This document shows, one piece after another, positions 1 through 9,071 of a DNA stretch of 64,000 bases. Source of the stretch: Fibrella forsythiae (lineage in GTDB: Bacteria > Bacteroidota > Bacteroidia > Cytophagales > Spirosomataceae); contig NZ_JAFMYW010000007.1 in assembly GCF_017353175.1 (NCBI RefSeq), positions 310,001 through 374,000 of the forward strand, written 5' to 3'. Within the stretch, counting starts at the first letter, position 1, and the number at the start of each line of letters is the position of its first letter. The notes beneath the pieces are model-generated. The model did not search any database and had not been told where the DNA came from. It was given only the letters and a program-made list of their open reading frames with translations. A program made the position numbers and the translations under genes.

Positions 1-507
1 CTACGGCTCAACAAAGTGGTGTTTGAATTCCTGAATACGTTTAGTCAGGGTGGCGATACCTTTGAAAATGAAGAGGGCAGTAAACGTGGCCGCGATAATT
101 ATTTCAACCACGGACAGTACCGCGATGGCTGGTCATCATTTGGTCGTACCATTGGCACTCCCTTCATTGCCCCGTCAACGGATCTGGCCGCCCGATTTCC
201 CGCGGCGTTCTTCACCAACAATAACCGTATACACATGTATCATATTGGCCTGGCCGGGACGCTCGCCCCACGCGTAGGGTTTATTGGCAAGTTTTCGTAC
301 AGCCAGAATGCAGGTACGTATGATGTGCCCTTCACAGCCACACAATTCTCTGGTTTTGTCGGGCTCGTGTCTCAACTCAACTGGCTGGGTGGAACGTTGC
401 TCAGCACAACAGTCGCGTACGATAAAGGTGATCTGTATCCCGAGAATCTTGGCCTATATGTTAGCCTGAAAAAGCAAGGCCTCATCAGGTCGAGGTTTAC
501 CCGATAG
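1..507 (+). CDS. Capsule assembly Wzi-like outer-membrane protein, C-terminal part (5' truncated)
   Basis: The reading frame is open from the first base, so the gene begins upstream of the window; only about 168 residues of its C-terminal part are visible. The stretch with DNYFNHGQY, GWSSFGRTIGTPF and later alternating hydrophobic strands resembles the C-terminal end of Bacteroidota Wzi-like outer-membrane beta-barrels, which help attach or assemble surface polysaccharide. The family call is from pattern memory, not a search. The gene ends in TAG and is followed after 20 bases by a strong hairpin terminator shared with the convergent ybbR block. An alternative is another outer-membrane barrel of unknown substrate. 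Confidence 0.6.
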   Translation, partial: LRLNKVVFEFLNTFSQGGDTFENEEGSKRGRDNYFNHGQYRDGWSSFGRTIGTPFIAPSTDLAARFPAAFFTNNNRIHMYHIGLAGTLAPRVGFIGKFSYSQNAGTYDVPFTATQFSGFVGLVSQLNWLGGTLLSTTVAYDKGDLYPENLGLYVSLKKQGLIRSRFTR

Positions 508-527
508 CTCAGGTACGTTGCTTTTAA

Positions 528-569
528 ACGTAAAAAGTCGCCTCCGGTGCCGGAGGCGACTTTTTACGT
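528..569. terminator. Bidirectional hairpin terminator
   Basis: Twenty perfectly paired bases flank a TG centre (arms 528-547 and 550-569). A-run and T-run edges lie on both sides, so it can end transcription of both the Wzi-like gene (rightward) and the ybbR operon (leftward). Confidence 0.85.
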
Positions 570-587
570 AAGCGGTCATTTCAGCCA

Positions 588-1310
588 TCAACGATTTCCT
601 GATTTAGTAGCTGCTGGAAGCGGTGACAGCAGTTCGCCTACTTCAAAACTGACAAATACCTTCTCGGCACTTCGTTGCACCAGCGGGTGTTTGTAAGCGT
701 TGAGCGGCAGTTCTTCGTCGTAATTTGCCGCAATCCGCCGGCCCGGAATTTTGACGAGCATGGTGTCACTGAACCCTTTCAATAACCGGGCGGGTCCCTG
801 AACCGTAATCGTAGAAGGTGTAAGGTTAATTACGCTCGACACTACAAAGGGAGGTAGCATATCGATGTGGGTGCTGTCGGGAATCAGGCGGATCGTTTTT
901 GTGATCCGGTGATCGAAGCTCATCTCCAGCGTGTCGGCTACCACATAGTTCACTTTCAGGCTCTTCACCTGATCAGAGAGGGCGGCTGTCATGGCCGAGG
1001 TGTTGATAATCGAAGCCCTCAGCGGGTTATTGACTTCATAGTTGACTGGCTCAGTGCGAAACGGTAACCACGATAGCCGAAGCAGGTCCCAACCATCGCC
1101 CGACACATTCACCCGAACGGTTCTTGGTAAAGCCGTTGTTGGAATAAACTCCGACTCATTAAATTGAAAGTGAACCGGATATTCCACGTTCAATGAATAG
1201 CCCTCTTTGTTCAGGGCGTTCATGATCCAGAATAAGCCTGCTCCGATAAAGCAGAACAACCATTTCCCCGGATGAAACGGTTGTTTGGGTACGTTTGCCT
1301 CAGTGTTCAT
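588..1310 (-). CDS. YbbR-like domain protein (CdaR-related)
   Basis: The protein has 240 residues with one N-terminal membrane segment (about residues 15-32, rich in F, L, I, W), followed by a periplasmic part with repeating YbbR-like motifs (PRTVRVNVSGDGWDLL; LTPSTITVQGPARLL). YbbR domains in Firmicutes CdaR regulate the c-di-AMP cyclase; in Bacteroidota the gene usually sits next to yajC and its role is less clear. Here it is the last gene of a leftward block after nusB, YtxH, DUF1573 and yajC, 15 bases after yajC. The coaE gene that often follows in relatives is absent, replaced by the convergent Wzi-like gene. Confidence 0.8.
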   Translation of the reverse strand: MNTEANVPKQPFHPGKWLFCFIGAGLFWIMNALNKEGYSLNVEYPVHFQFNESEFIPTTALPRTVRVNVSGDGWDLLRLSWLPFRTEPVNYEVNNPLRASIINTSAMTAALSDQVKSLKVNYVVADTLEMSFDHRITKTIRLIPDSTHIDMLPPFVVSSVINLTPSTITVQGPARLLKGFSDTMLVKIPGRRIAANYDEELPLNAYKHPLVQRSAEKVFVSFEVGELLSPLPAATKSGNR

Positions 1311-1325
1311 AAACGAACAGGTAGC

Positions 1326-1643
1326 TTAGGCCTTTTCTGTTTCCGGCTTCACGGTTGCTTCGCGAGAGATAGCCGATTTCTCGAAGGTGAGCTTCGTGCC
1401 TCGGTCGACCTCAAGCGTGACGGTCGTTGCATCGACCGACGCAATTTTGCCATGCAGGCCGCCAATCGTTACAACCGAATCGCCTTTCTTCATGCTACTG
1501 ACGAAGTTTTTCTGGTCTTTCGCTTTTTTCTGCTGCGGCCGAATCATGAAGAAATACATGACTGCCAGAACGCCACCCCACAGAGCAAACGTGAATATAC
1601 TCTGAGGAAGCTGGCTGGTGGCTTGTGCCAATACTGTGTGCAT
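1326..1643 (-). CDS. yajC: Preprotein translocase subunit YajC
   Basis: This 105-residue protein has one membrane segment (around residues 15-33), then the hallmark MIRPQQKKAKDQKNFV and the GDSVVTIGGLHGKI beta fold. YajC is an accessory of the SecYEG-SecDF inner-membrane export complex. Length and motif order are normal for the family. It lies between the DUF1573 gene and ybbR on the same strand. Confidence 0.95.
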   Translation of the reverse strand: MHTVLAQATSQLPQSIFTFALWGGVLAVMYFFMIRPQQKKAKDQKNFVSSMKKGDSVVTIGGLHGKIASVDATTVTLEVDRGTKLTFEKSAISREATVKPETEKA

Positions 1644-1708
1644 TGTTTTAGGGAAGAAAAACCCGTTACTACCCGGATGGGCGGCAACGGGCCGGTGGAA
1701 TGATACGC

Positions 1709-2182
1709 TTAATTAGCTGTTTTGGCCGATTCAGGTTTGGGGTTTACCATGACCTTGAATTCGATATCCGTTGTAGAAGGCTCAGTGTTGGCATAAACTG
1801 TTACCGTTTTATGCTGCTCACCCTGTTTGCCCCGGCTGTTGAACCGGACCTTAACGCCCGATTCTTCTCCCGGTGCAACCGGCTCACGGGGCCATTCGGG
1901 GGTTGTGCACCCACAGGAAGCCGTGATGTTATTGATTACCAGTGGCAACTCCCCTTTGTTAACAAACTTATACAGGTATTCAACGGTGTCGCCCTCGGTC
2001 AGTTGCCCGAAATCATGAATCCCTTTCTCAAGAAATTCGATCCTGGCTGCTTTACCCGAAATGGCGTTCTGTTCGCCAACCGGCTGCCCATTACCATCGC
2101 GCCGATTACTGCAGCTACTCTGCCCCAGCAGGCCAATCAGTACTGCTGCCAGCAGGCCAATCCAACTGAATGAATGTGTCAT
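1709..2182 (-). CDS. DUF1573 domain lipoprotein
   Basis: The protein has 157 residues, with a signal peptide and lipobox (GQSSC, Cys about 24), so it is probably anchored in an outer or inner membrane. The mature part has the Ig-like DUF1573 pattern: HDFGQLTEGDTVEYLYKF, then LPLVINNITASCGCTTPEWP and VRFNSRGKQGEQHKTV. The conserved SCGCT motif is present. The function of the family is not established. It sits in the conserved Bacteroidota order nusB - DUF1573 - yajC - ybbR, which suggests co-transcription with the export and envelope genes. Confidence 0.9.
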   Translation of the reverse strand: MTHSFSWIGLLAAVLIGLLGQSSCSNRRDGNGQPVGEQNAISGKAARIEFLEKGIHDFGQLTEGDTVEYLYKFVNKGELPLVINNITASCGCTTPEWPREPVAPGEESGVKVRFNSRGKQGEQHKTVTVYANTEPSTTDIEFKVMVNPKPESAKTAN

Positions 2183-2194
2183 GGTTTTTGCCGC

Positions 2195-2497
2195 TTACGC
2201 GCCCTGCTGTTTGATTTGAGCCATTAACCGGTCAACATCTTCCAGAAGACGCTCCGCTTTCTCGCGGGCGTCGTTCACCACACGCTGTCCTTCCGATTTC
2301 TGGAAGTTCTCGGGCAACTCTGCTGAATGCATCAACTCGTTTAGCAATTGCTCCAACTGCTCCCGGTATTTCGATAGCCGGTATGACAGCCGGTCGCGGG
2401 TAACTTCTCCTTTTTCGGGGGCATATAAAAGACCCAGAATGGTTCCTGTGGCAATTCCTGTCAGGAAAAACGCCAAATCACGTCCTGATCTGCTCAT
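2195..2497 (-). CDS. YtxH domain-containing small membrane protein
   Basis: One hundred residues: an N-terminal membrane helix with glycines (FFLTGIATGTILGLLYAPEKG) is followed by a charged, coiled-coil-like helix to the end. This matches YtxH/general-stress-type proteins (YAPxxG after the helix is typical). The function is unknown, with proposed roles in envelope stress. It is 12 bases upstream of the DUF1573 gene in the same direction, probably in one transcript. Confidence 0.8.
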   Translation of the reverse strand: MSRSGRDLAFFLTGIATGTILGLLYAPEKGEVTRDRLSYRLSKYREQLEQLLNELMHSAELPENFQKSEGQRVVNDAREKAERLLEDVDRLMAQIKQQGA

Positions 2498-2576
2498 TAC
2501 GTTAGTCGTTGGTTGTCAGTACGTAGCGCAGGTACGTTGGCCGAATGAACGGTTTTCTGCGGCTGCACTACCTTTC

Positions 2577-3818
2577 TTATTTGTTATCGATCAAACCACG
2601 GCCACTCTTACGAAGTGTGCCATCGGCGGTTAATTTGGCCGACAAGTTATCTAAAATTCCGTTGACAAAGGTACCGCTTTTGGGTGTGCTGTATGCCTTT
2701 GCCATGTCGATGTATTCGTTAATTGTTACTTTAACGGGAATACCCGGAAAGGTAAGCATTTCGCAGACAGCCAGTTTCATGATAATAAGATCCAGTATAG
2801 CCACCCGATCAACCTCCCAGTTTTTTAACTGGTCGCCAAGGAGTTGTTCATACTGTCCATCATTCGTCATGGCGTTGGTGAAGAGTTCGTTCAAAAACTG
2901 CTCATCAGCTTCCCAATCGTCGGTCAGTTTTTCCAGGGTCAGGCCAGACATTGCCTGCGTTGATTTCAGAGTACGGATGGCCATACCCCGAACAACTTCG
3001 CTGTTTTCGGCCCAGGCCAGATCAATCTCCGACAGATAATCCCGAATCACCAATCGTTTCGTAGCGGCATCAAGTTCAGCCTGCTGCTGCGGGGTACGTT
3101 CCGCGTTCGGATCAAATTTGGGATCTCTGGCGAATACCAGTTGCCGAAGTAAATGCTGAACCAGTTGCTGGTCTTCATCGGGCGTGTGATCGTGCTTGAG
3201 ACAGTACGCAATAACGATGTCGTCGGTTTTCAATACCTCCCGGTACGTTTTCCGGACAAACGCCAGATCGTCGGCCCAGGTAATGCCCCGGCGCACCAGT
3301 TCGGTCTGCAGCGGTTGATGGCTAGCCAATGCCCGAATTACCACATTCTGGCTTAGATCCGATTCGTAGATGAACGGCGTAGCGTCCGGGTCAGGAAACA
3401 TGCGTTCGCTGTCAAGGCGAGACATATGGCCATACTCGACCAGTAGTTGCAGAATGCGGAGGTAATCGCTGTAGATATCTTTTACCGCTTCGAGCAAACG
3501 GCCCGCCAGAAACTGCTGGTCTTTCCGGTAACGGTTCTGGTAATACACCAGGGCCGAATTGGCGGCATCGAGAACGGATTTGGGTGCATCATCGTCCTGA
3601 GCGGACTGACCTGCTTTCAGCGCATCTTCGAAAAGAAGTGCTGCCAGTTTCCGGTAGCCTTCAAGTTGCCGCCTGTTCTGCGGCTTCATTGAATTCAGGT
3701 CGGGTTGAAATTGGTCGCTGATGCCGTCGAGGGCGAGTTGCTTATTGGACTGAATGGCCTGCCGGAGCGCATATAGCGTCTGCATGACCTTAATACGGAG
3801 TAATCGCCTGCTTAACAT
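2577..3818 (-). CDS. nusB: Transcription antitermination factor NusB (long Bacteroidota form)
   Basis: At 413 residues this is much longer than the roughly 140-residue enterobacterial NusB, but Bacteroidota NusB proteins normally carry a long N-terminal extension. The N-terminus has MLSRRLLRIKVMQTLYAL, the usual first helix; the RNA/NusE-binding helical domain is C-terminal (WEVDRVAILDLIIMKLAVCE, then VTINEYIDMAKAYSTPKSGTFVNGILDNL). NusB binds boxA RNA with ribosomal protein S10 during rRNA antitermination. It is the first gene of a leftward block; its start is divergent from the ABC exporter gene. Confidence 0.93.
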   Translation of the reverse strand: MLSRRLLRIKVMQTLYALRQAIQSNKQLALDGISDQFQPDLNSMKPQNRRQLEGYRKLAALLFEDALKAGQSAQDDDAPKSVLDAANSALVYYQNRYRKDQQFLAGRLLEAVKDIYSDYLRILQLLVEYGHMSRLDSERMFPDPDATPFIYESDLSQNVVIRALASHQPLQTELVRRGITWADDLAFVRKTYREVLKTDDIVIAYCLKHDHTPDEDQQLVQHLLRQLVFARDPKFDPNAERTPQQQAELDAATKRLVIRDYLSEIDLAWAENSEVVRGMAIRTLKSTQAMSGLTLEKLTDDWEADEQFLNELFTNAMTNDGQYEQLLGDQLKNWEVDRVAILDLIIMKLAVCEMLTFPGIPVKVTINEYIDMAKAYSTPKSGTFVNGILDNLSAKLTADGTLRKSGRGLIDNK

Positions 3819-3973
3819 AGAGCCGCCTAAATCCTTCTGAAACTACCGGGATGAAAAAGAACTGTCGTGAAATCGGGTGCAAAAGTACAGCTTTTTAGCC
3901 AGAAATCAAGGTGTTTGCTCAAGACAGATCCTGACGAAAAGACTTCCCGACAGGATCATCAGGCTCATCGGTA

Positions 3974-5884
3974 TTGCATAGGCAGAACGAAAATTCTGTA
4001 AATCCAGCCAGAAAACCTTTTTCATTACCGACCCTGCTCCGAACCCATAGGGGCAGTTTGTGCGTTGGAAAACAGAACGTACCTGAATCAGTTGTGGAGA
4101 CCATTCGTGCCCTTGCGCATCTCAATAAATACCTTGCCCGTTATAAGTGGTACCTGATTTGGGGTATCGTTTTTACGTTTATCTCGAACCTGTTTGGCAT
4201 CTTTCCCGCACAGTTGGTCCGGTATGCGCTGGATCTGGTTCGTGAAACGCTCGACATCTATTACCTCTACGCCGGTACGTCTCTCCAGCCCGAACTCTAC
4301 GATATTTTCGCATTTACGATCACGCTCTATGGCCTTTTGATTCTGGCGCTGGCCTTACTGAAAGGTTTTTTCCTGTTCCTGGTTCGACAAACGCTGATCG
4401 TAATGTCGCGCCATATTGAGTATGATCTGAAAAACGACATTTACGATCAGTACCAAACCCTGCCCCTCGCTTTCTACCGACAGCACAATACCGGCGACCT
4501 GATGGCGCGTATTTCCGAAGACGTTGGTAAGGTACGGATGTACGTTGGTCCCAGCATCATGTACGGTATGAACCTGCTGGTGCTCTTCGTGCTCGTAATC
4601 GGCTACATGGTCAGTATCAATGTTCGCCTGACCATCTATGTCTTGCTGCCGCTGCCCATTCTGTCAATTGGTATTTATCTGGTTGAAAGTATCGTGATCA
4701 AACGGTCGGAGGAGATTCAGCGGGCGCTGTCGCAGATGAGTACCTACGTGCAGGAAGCGTTTTCGGGCATTCGGGTACTAAAAGCCTTTGTTCAGGAAAA
4801 TAACTCGGTGAAAAATTTTGAAGGAGAAGCCAACAAATACCAGGAAAAATCGCTCCGGCTTACGCTGGTCGATGCGCTCTGGCAACCCATGTCTGTGCTG
4901 CTTATCGGGCTTAGTAACGTACTCGTCGTGTATGTGGGCGGGCAGGAAGTACTGGCCGGGCGCCTAACGGCCGGCAACATCACTGAGTTCATTCTATACG
5001 TCAACATGCTCACGTGGCCGGTTATGGCTCTTGGCTGGACAACCAGCCAGACGCAGCGGGCAGCAGCTTCGCAACAACGGATCAACGAGTTCATGGCCAT
5101 TAAAACGACACTGGTTTCGACGAAGAATATGGCGCGTGAAATAACCGGCCGGCTTACCTTCGACCGTGTCCGCTTCGTGTACCCCGATACCGGTATTGTG
5201 GCGTTGAAAGACTTTTCGATGGACGTGCAGGCGGGCGAATCGGTGGCTATTCTGGGCACGACAGGATCGGGAAAAAGTACGCTGGCTAACCTGATGATGC
5301 GGATGTACGATGCCTCTTCGGGCGAAATCCGTATCGACAACGTACCCATCCGCGACTATGATCTTGGTCATTTGCGGGGGCAGATGGGGTACGTTCCGCA
5401 GGACGTGTTCCTGTTCTCAGATACAATTAGTAACAACGTTCGGTTTGGTAAACCAGACATGCCGCAGGAACGAGTGCTCCGGGCTGTAGCCGATGCCGAT
5501 CTAACAGACAACATAACGGCGTTTCCGGAAGGCTTCAAAACGCGGATCGGCGAACGGGGTATCACCCTTTCCGGCGGACAGAAGCAACGACTCAGTATTG
5601 CCCGCGCCATTGCCCGCGACCCTAAAATATTGATCCTCGACGACTGTCTTTCGGCCGTAGATACTAACACGGAAAACATTATCCTGAATAACCTGCGCCG
5701 CATCATGGCCGACCGAACATCGGTGATCATTTCGCACCGGGTATCGTCAGCCAAACTGGCCGACAAAATCATTGTGCTCGACGATGGTGAAATTAAAGAG
5801 CAGGGCACCCACGAACACCTGATGGCGCTCGGCGGCATTTACCGTGAGCTGTACGACAAACAGTTACAGACAGAGGAGGCCTAA
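3974..5884 (+). CDS. ABC exporter, fused permease and ATPase (MsbA/multidrug type)
   Basis: This half-transporter has 636 residues: about six membrane helices in the first 340 residues, then a nucleotide-binding domain with Walker A GTTGSGKSTLAN, Q-loop, signature LSGGQKQRLSIARA, Walker B ILILDDCLSAVD and switch His in ISHRVS. The residue after the Walker B aspartate is Asp rather than the catalytic Glu, as in the degenerate half of some heterodimeric exporters, so it may need a partner. The first roughly 40 residues look unstructured; an in-frame GTG at 4094 would give the start VETIRALAHLNKYL and is a likely alternative. Substrate unknown (lipid or drug). Confidence 0.9.
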   Translation: MHRQNENSVNPARKPFSLPTLLRTHRGSLCVGKQNVPESVVETIRALAHLNKYLARYKWYLIWGIVFTFISNLFGIFPAQLVRYALDLVRETLDIYYLYAGTSLQPELYDIFAFTITLYGLLILALALLKGFFLFLVRQTLIVMSRHIEYDLKNDIYDQYQTLPLAFYRQHNTGDLMARISEDVGKVRMYVGPSIMYGMNLLVLFVLVIGYMVSINVRLTIYVLLPLPILSIGIYLVESIVIKRSEEIQRALSQMSTYVQEAFSGIRVLKAFVQENNSVKNFEGEANKYQEKSLRLTLVDALWQPMSVLLIGLSNVLVVYVGGQEVLAGRLTAGNITEFILYVNMLTWPVMALGWTTSQTQRAAASQQRINEFMAIKTTLVSTKNMAREITGRLTFDRVRFVYPDTGIVALKDFSMDVQAGESVAILGTTGSGKSTLANLMMRMYDASSGEIRIDNVPIRDYDLGHLRGQMGYVPQDVFLFSDTISNNVRFGKPDMPQERVLRAVADADLTDNITAFPEGFKTRIGERGITLSGGQKQRLSIARAIARDPKILILDDCLSAVDTNTENIILNNLRRIMADRTSVIISHRVSSAKLADKIIVLDDGEIKEQGTHEHLMALGGIYRELYDKQLQTEEA

Positions 5885-5921
5885 CCAGCATAGCACGCTT
5901 CAAGGTAGTGGGCTATGCTGG
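5885..5921. terminator. Hairpin between convergent genes
   Basis: Perfect 10-base arms (CCAGCATAGC and its complement, 5885-5894 and 5912-5921) lie directly after the ABC exporter stop and before the end of the ankyrin gene. There is no strong T-run, so termination is inferred from position. Confidence 0.5.
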
Positions 5922-5930
5922 CAAGAGAGG

Positions 5931-6425
5931 CTATGCTCCCATTTCGTCAAGCAAAGCCAGGGCTTCCTGATTACCTTGCTGAATGGCCAGGTCGTAGGCC
6001 GTAAGCCCGCGACTATCCCGAATGGTCGTATCGGCACCAGCTTCCAGAAGAAGCTGCACCAGGCTATTGCGACCAAACAACGTGGCAAACATCAGAGCCG
6101 TACCACCGTTGCCATTCTGGATATTCAGATCAGCGCCGTGTTCAATCAACATTCGGGCAATATCAGGGTAGCCTTTAAAACTAACGCCCATTAGGGCCGT
6201 GTTGCCCGTAACATCCTGCACGTTCACATCAGCGTTGGCAGCCAGCAACACGTTTGCCGCTTCCTGCTGTCCATCGTAGGTGGCAATAATTAACGGTGTA
6301 AAGCCCTTGCCATTTTGTGTATTGACATCGATACCCTCGCCGATCAGTTCCGTTAAATAAGGTATATCGCCACGGCGGGCGGCATCGAACAGAAGGTCTT
6401 CAGGGCGGTTTGCGGAAAAACTCAT
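5931..6425 (-). CDS. Ankyrin repeat protein
   Basis: The protein has 164 residues and consists almost entirely of four to five ankyrin repeats, visible as GFTPLIIATYDGQQEAANVL, TGNTALMGVSFKGYPDIARM, GGTALMFATLFGRNSLVQL and GLTAYDLAIQQGNQEAL. There is no signal peptide, so it is probably cytosolic and mediates protein-protein contacts. The partner cannot be deduced from the neighbours (an exporter convergent, radA upstream on the same strand with a 258-base gap). Confidence 0.9.
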   Translation of the reverse strand: MSFSANRPEDLLFDAARRGDIPYLTELIGEGIDVNTQNGKGFTPLIIATYDGQQEAANVLLAANADVNVQDVTGNTALMGVSFKGYPDIARMLIEHGADLNIQNGNGGTALMFATLFGRNSLVQLLLEAGADTTIRDSRGLTAYDLAIQQGNQEALALLDEMGA

Positions 6426-6683
6426 ATCTATAAAGTTAAAAAGTCGTCTGAATGTGTTGATCGGCAGCTAGCAGACCAGTTGCATTCGTCGATAGATGAC
6501 AAGGAATAGGTACGTATTGTTTTGAACACCGGCCAATCACTGGATTGCCGACTAAATTGGTACTTGTGCAGCGATCTTTCCAGAGTTTCAGTCAGCCTGC
6601 GTCAGTTCATTTACGCGGCACCATACTCACCAAAACAATTGATTATCAACACGATACAACCAGAATAACTACCTCTACTGCAT

Positions 6684-8060
6684 CTAGGTCAACACTCCCT
6701 GAAATACTTCGTCTAATTTGGCGACGGCCCGAATACCAATGCTGAACTGACTGGCATCGAGGCCCTTCAGATTATATTTCGACACGTAAATCTGTTTGAA
6801 ACCTAGCCGCTGCGCTTCAGCAATACGGGCTTCTATCCGCCCCACGGCCCGTACCTCACCACCCAGGCCAACCTCTGCCGCGAATGCTACCGTCGTTGGA
6901 ATTGAGATGTCCTCGTAGCTCGACACGATGGCAGCACAGACAGCCAGATCAATAGCGGGATCCTCTACGCGCAGACCACCCGCTACATTCAGAAAAACAT
7001 CCTGCTGGCCAAGCCGAAACCCACCCCGTTTTTCCAGTACAGCCAGCAGCATCTGCAATCGCTTACTATCGTAACCGGTGCTGCTTCGCTGAGGCGTGCC
7101 GTAGGTACTTACGCCAACCAGCGCCTGAATTTCAATCATCAATGGGCGATTACCTTCCATCATGGAGCCGATAGCCACACCGCTCAGCGCTTCATCGCGC
7201 TGCGAAATCAGGATTTCCGATGGGTTCGATACCTGCCGGAGACCCGTTCCCTGCATTTCGTAGATACCCAGTTCAGACGTGCTCCCAAACCGGTTCTTAG
7301 TAGTACGCAATATCCGGTATGTTGTGTGTCGATCACCCTCAAAGGTCAGCACGGTATCAACCATATGTTCCAGTACTTTGGGTCCGGCCAGCGACCCCTC
7401 TTTGGTAATGTGGCCGATCATGAATACCGGTACGCCCGACTCCTTAGCGTATTTCATGAACTCGGCGGTGCACTCACGTACCTGCGATACACTCCCCGCC
7501 CCTGCTTCTACCAGCGACGAATGCATGGTCTGAATCGAATCGACGATCAGTACCTCCGGCTCAAAATGCTCAACCACCCGAAATATGTTCTGGGTTGAGG
7601 TTTCGGTCATGATATGGCAGTCGCTGGTAGGGGGCTCCAGCCGTTCGGCCCGCATCTTAATCTGCTGCTCACTTTCCTCGCCCGAGACATAGAGCACGCG
7701 CATATCGGTCAGGCCAAGGGCAATCTGTAGCAACAGCGTCGATTTGCCAATGCCCGGTTCGCCACCAATCAGGACCAGCGAACCCGGAACAATACCGCCG
7801 CCCAGTACCCGGTTCAACTCACCATCGGCGGTCAGCGTACGGGGTTGCTCTTCGTAATTGATGGCGTGAATGGCTTTCGGTTTCGCTGCAATCTTGGCTG
7901 GCCCCGATGTGACGCGCCAGCTTCCTTTATCAGGTTCGTCTTTCTGGACAACTTCTTCAACAATGGTATTCCATTCGCCACAGGATGGACAACGGCCTAA
8001 CCACTTTGGCGACTGATGACCACACGCTTGACAGAAATACGAGGTTTTTATTTTCGCCAC
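6684..8060 (-). CDS. radA: DNA repair protein RadA
   Basis: A full-length family member of 458 residues. It has an N-terminal four-cysteine zinc finger (Cys 10, 13, 24, 27), a RecA-like ATPase with Walker A GGEPGIGKSTLL near residue 100, the RadA-specific KNRFG motif, and a C-terminal Lon-protease-like domain (GGLRVEDPAIDLAVCAAI; AEVGLGGEVRAVGRI). RadA helps process recombination intermediates by driving branch migration. It is transcribed alone with no obvious operon partner. Confidence 0.97.
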   Translation of the reverse strand: MAKIKTSYFCQACGHQSPKWLGRCPSCGEWNTIVEEVVQKDEPDKGSWRVTSGPAKIAAKPKAIHAINYEEQPRTLTADGELNRVLGGGIVPGSLVLIGGEPGIGKSTLLLQIALGLTDMRVLYVSGEESEQQIKMRAERLEPPTSDCHIMTETSTQNIFRVVEHFEPEVLIVDSIQTMHSSLVEAGAGSVSQVRECTAEFMKYAKESGVPVFMIGHITKEGSLAGPKVLEHMVDTVLTFEGDRHTTYRILRTTKNRFGSTSELGIYEMQGTGLRQVSNPSEILISQRDEALSGVAIGSMMEGNRPLMIEIQALVGVSTYGTPQRSSTGYDSKRLQMLLAVLEKRGGFRLGQQDVFLNVAGGLRVEDPAIDLAVCAAIVSSYEDISIPTTVAFAAEVGLGGEVRAVGRIEARIAEAQRLGFKQIYVSKYNLKGLDASQFSIGIRAVAKLDEVFQGVLT

Positions 8061-8304
8061 GGGGGTGTTAAGTGAACAGGATTCGAAAACAAATTAACAA
8101 TTTTTAGCAGGTACATTAAACGGTCAGGCCAGTCGTTAATCAAAGGTGTAACAACACGCAATCATCGGCCTAATGGTGGTTCATGAACACCCCTGGAACG
8201 ATCATTGATACCTATGCTTTTGCTATAAAAAGAACGCCGTTGGCTCAGAAATAGTTGGTTTTTGACTACTTCCGAGCTGTTTTCTCGTTAATCCCCTATA
8301 TCCA

Positions 8305-8997
8305 ATGATGAACACTATCGCTTCCATGAAGAACATTCTGTTTGGCCTAGCCATCGCCGTTTTACCCTCGCTCACCTATGCCCAGGGTTTTCAGATCGGC
8401 ATTAAAGGAGGAGTAAACCTCTCAAAACTAACCTTTGGTCCGTTTGTTAACGCCGGTACTAACTCAAATGGCTCACCTAACGTCGACGTCAATGGTCAGA
8501 CGCTGCGCAATAGCATTTCAGATAGCTTCCAAAGCAAGACTGGTACGTCTTTTGGTGTTTACACCCGCTTCGGAAAAAACCTGTTTATTCAGCCAGAGCT
8601 GATGTACACCACCCTGGAAGGTCAGTTCGATGTGGTGCGTAATGGCGTTACCGAAAACGTGACGATCAAAAACACCAGCTTCGACGTGCCTGTACTCTTA
8701 GGCTTGAAAGGAGGCCCACTGCGGTTTATGGTTGGCCCAATGGCCTCGTTCCGGATTGATAACAACGCCGGATTAAGCGATGCCCTGAAACAGTATACGT
8801 CGAGCTCATTGAACGACGCCTGGTCGAAAGCGTATTACAGTTACCAGATTGGTGGTGGTATTGATTTGGGTAGCCTTGGTCTGGATGTTCGCTATCAGGG
8901 AAATTTATCTGATGTGGCTCAGGTAAATACAAGCGGTGGCAGCTTCAGCCAACGCGCAAAGTCATGGCAGATAACGCTCGCCTACAAAATCTTCTAG
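8305..8997 (+). CDS. Outer-membrane beta-barrel protein (porin family, PorT-like)
   Basis: The protein has 230 residues with a cleavable signal peptide ending TYAQ. The mature part begins GFQIGIKGGVNLSKL, the standard opening of small Bacteroidota outer-membrane barrels, and ends in a strand closing with aromatic Phe (WQITLAYKIF). Intervening sequence alternates hydrophobic residues as in eight-stranded barrels. Substrate unknown. A second Met at 8326 (MKNILFGLAIAVL) could be the true start. It is followed by a strong terminator. Confidence 0.85.
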   Translation: MMNTIASMKNILFGLAIAVLPSLTYAQGFQIGIKGGVNLSKLTFGPFVNAGTNSNGSPNVDVNGQTLRNSISDSFQSKTGTSFGVYTRFGKNLFIQPELMYTTLEGQFDVVRNGVTENVTIKNTSFDVPVLLGLKGGPLRFMVGPMASFRIDNNAGLSDALKQYTSSSLNDAWSKAYYSYQIGGGIDLGSLGLDVRYQGNLSDVAQVNTSGGSFSQRAKSWQITLAYKIF

Positions 8998-9015
8998 CAT
9001 AAACATCCGGTTGCA

Positions 9016-9052
9016 AAAAAGCCCGCTCTCGACAACCGAGAGCGGGCTTTTT
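9016..9052. terminator. Rho-independent bidirectional terminator
   Basis: A perfect 16-base stem (9016-9031 with 9037-9052), loop ACAAC, GC-rich core and A/T runs on both sides. It separates the barrel gene from the convergent LytTR gene. Confidence 0.93.
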
Positions 9053-9071
9053 CATTGAACAAAGCGTAGCT

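Noticed and set aside
4792-5349. Minus-strand frame of 185 codons inside the ABC exporter gene
   Set aside because: Shadow of the coding strand; Ser/Arg-rich translation and no recognisable domain.
6545-6745. Plus-strand frame of 66 codons overlapping the end of radA
   Set aside because: Composition and overlap with radA suggest chance.
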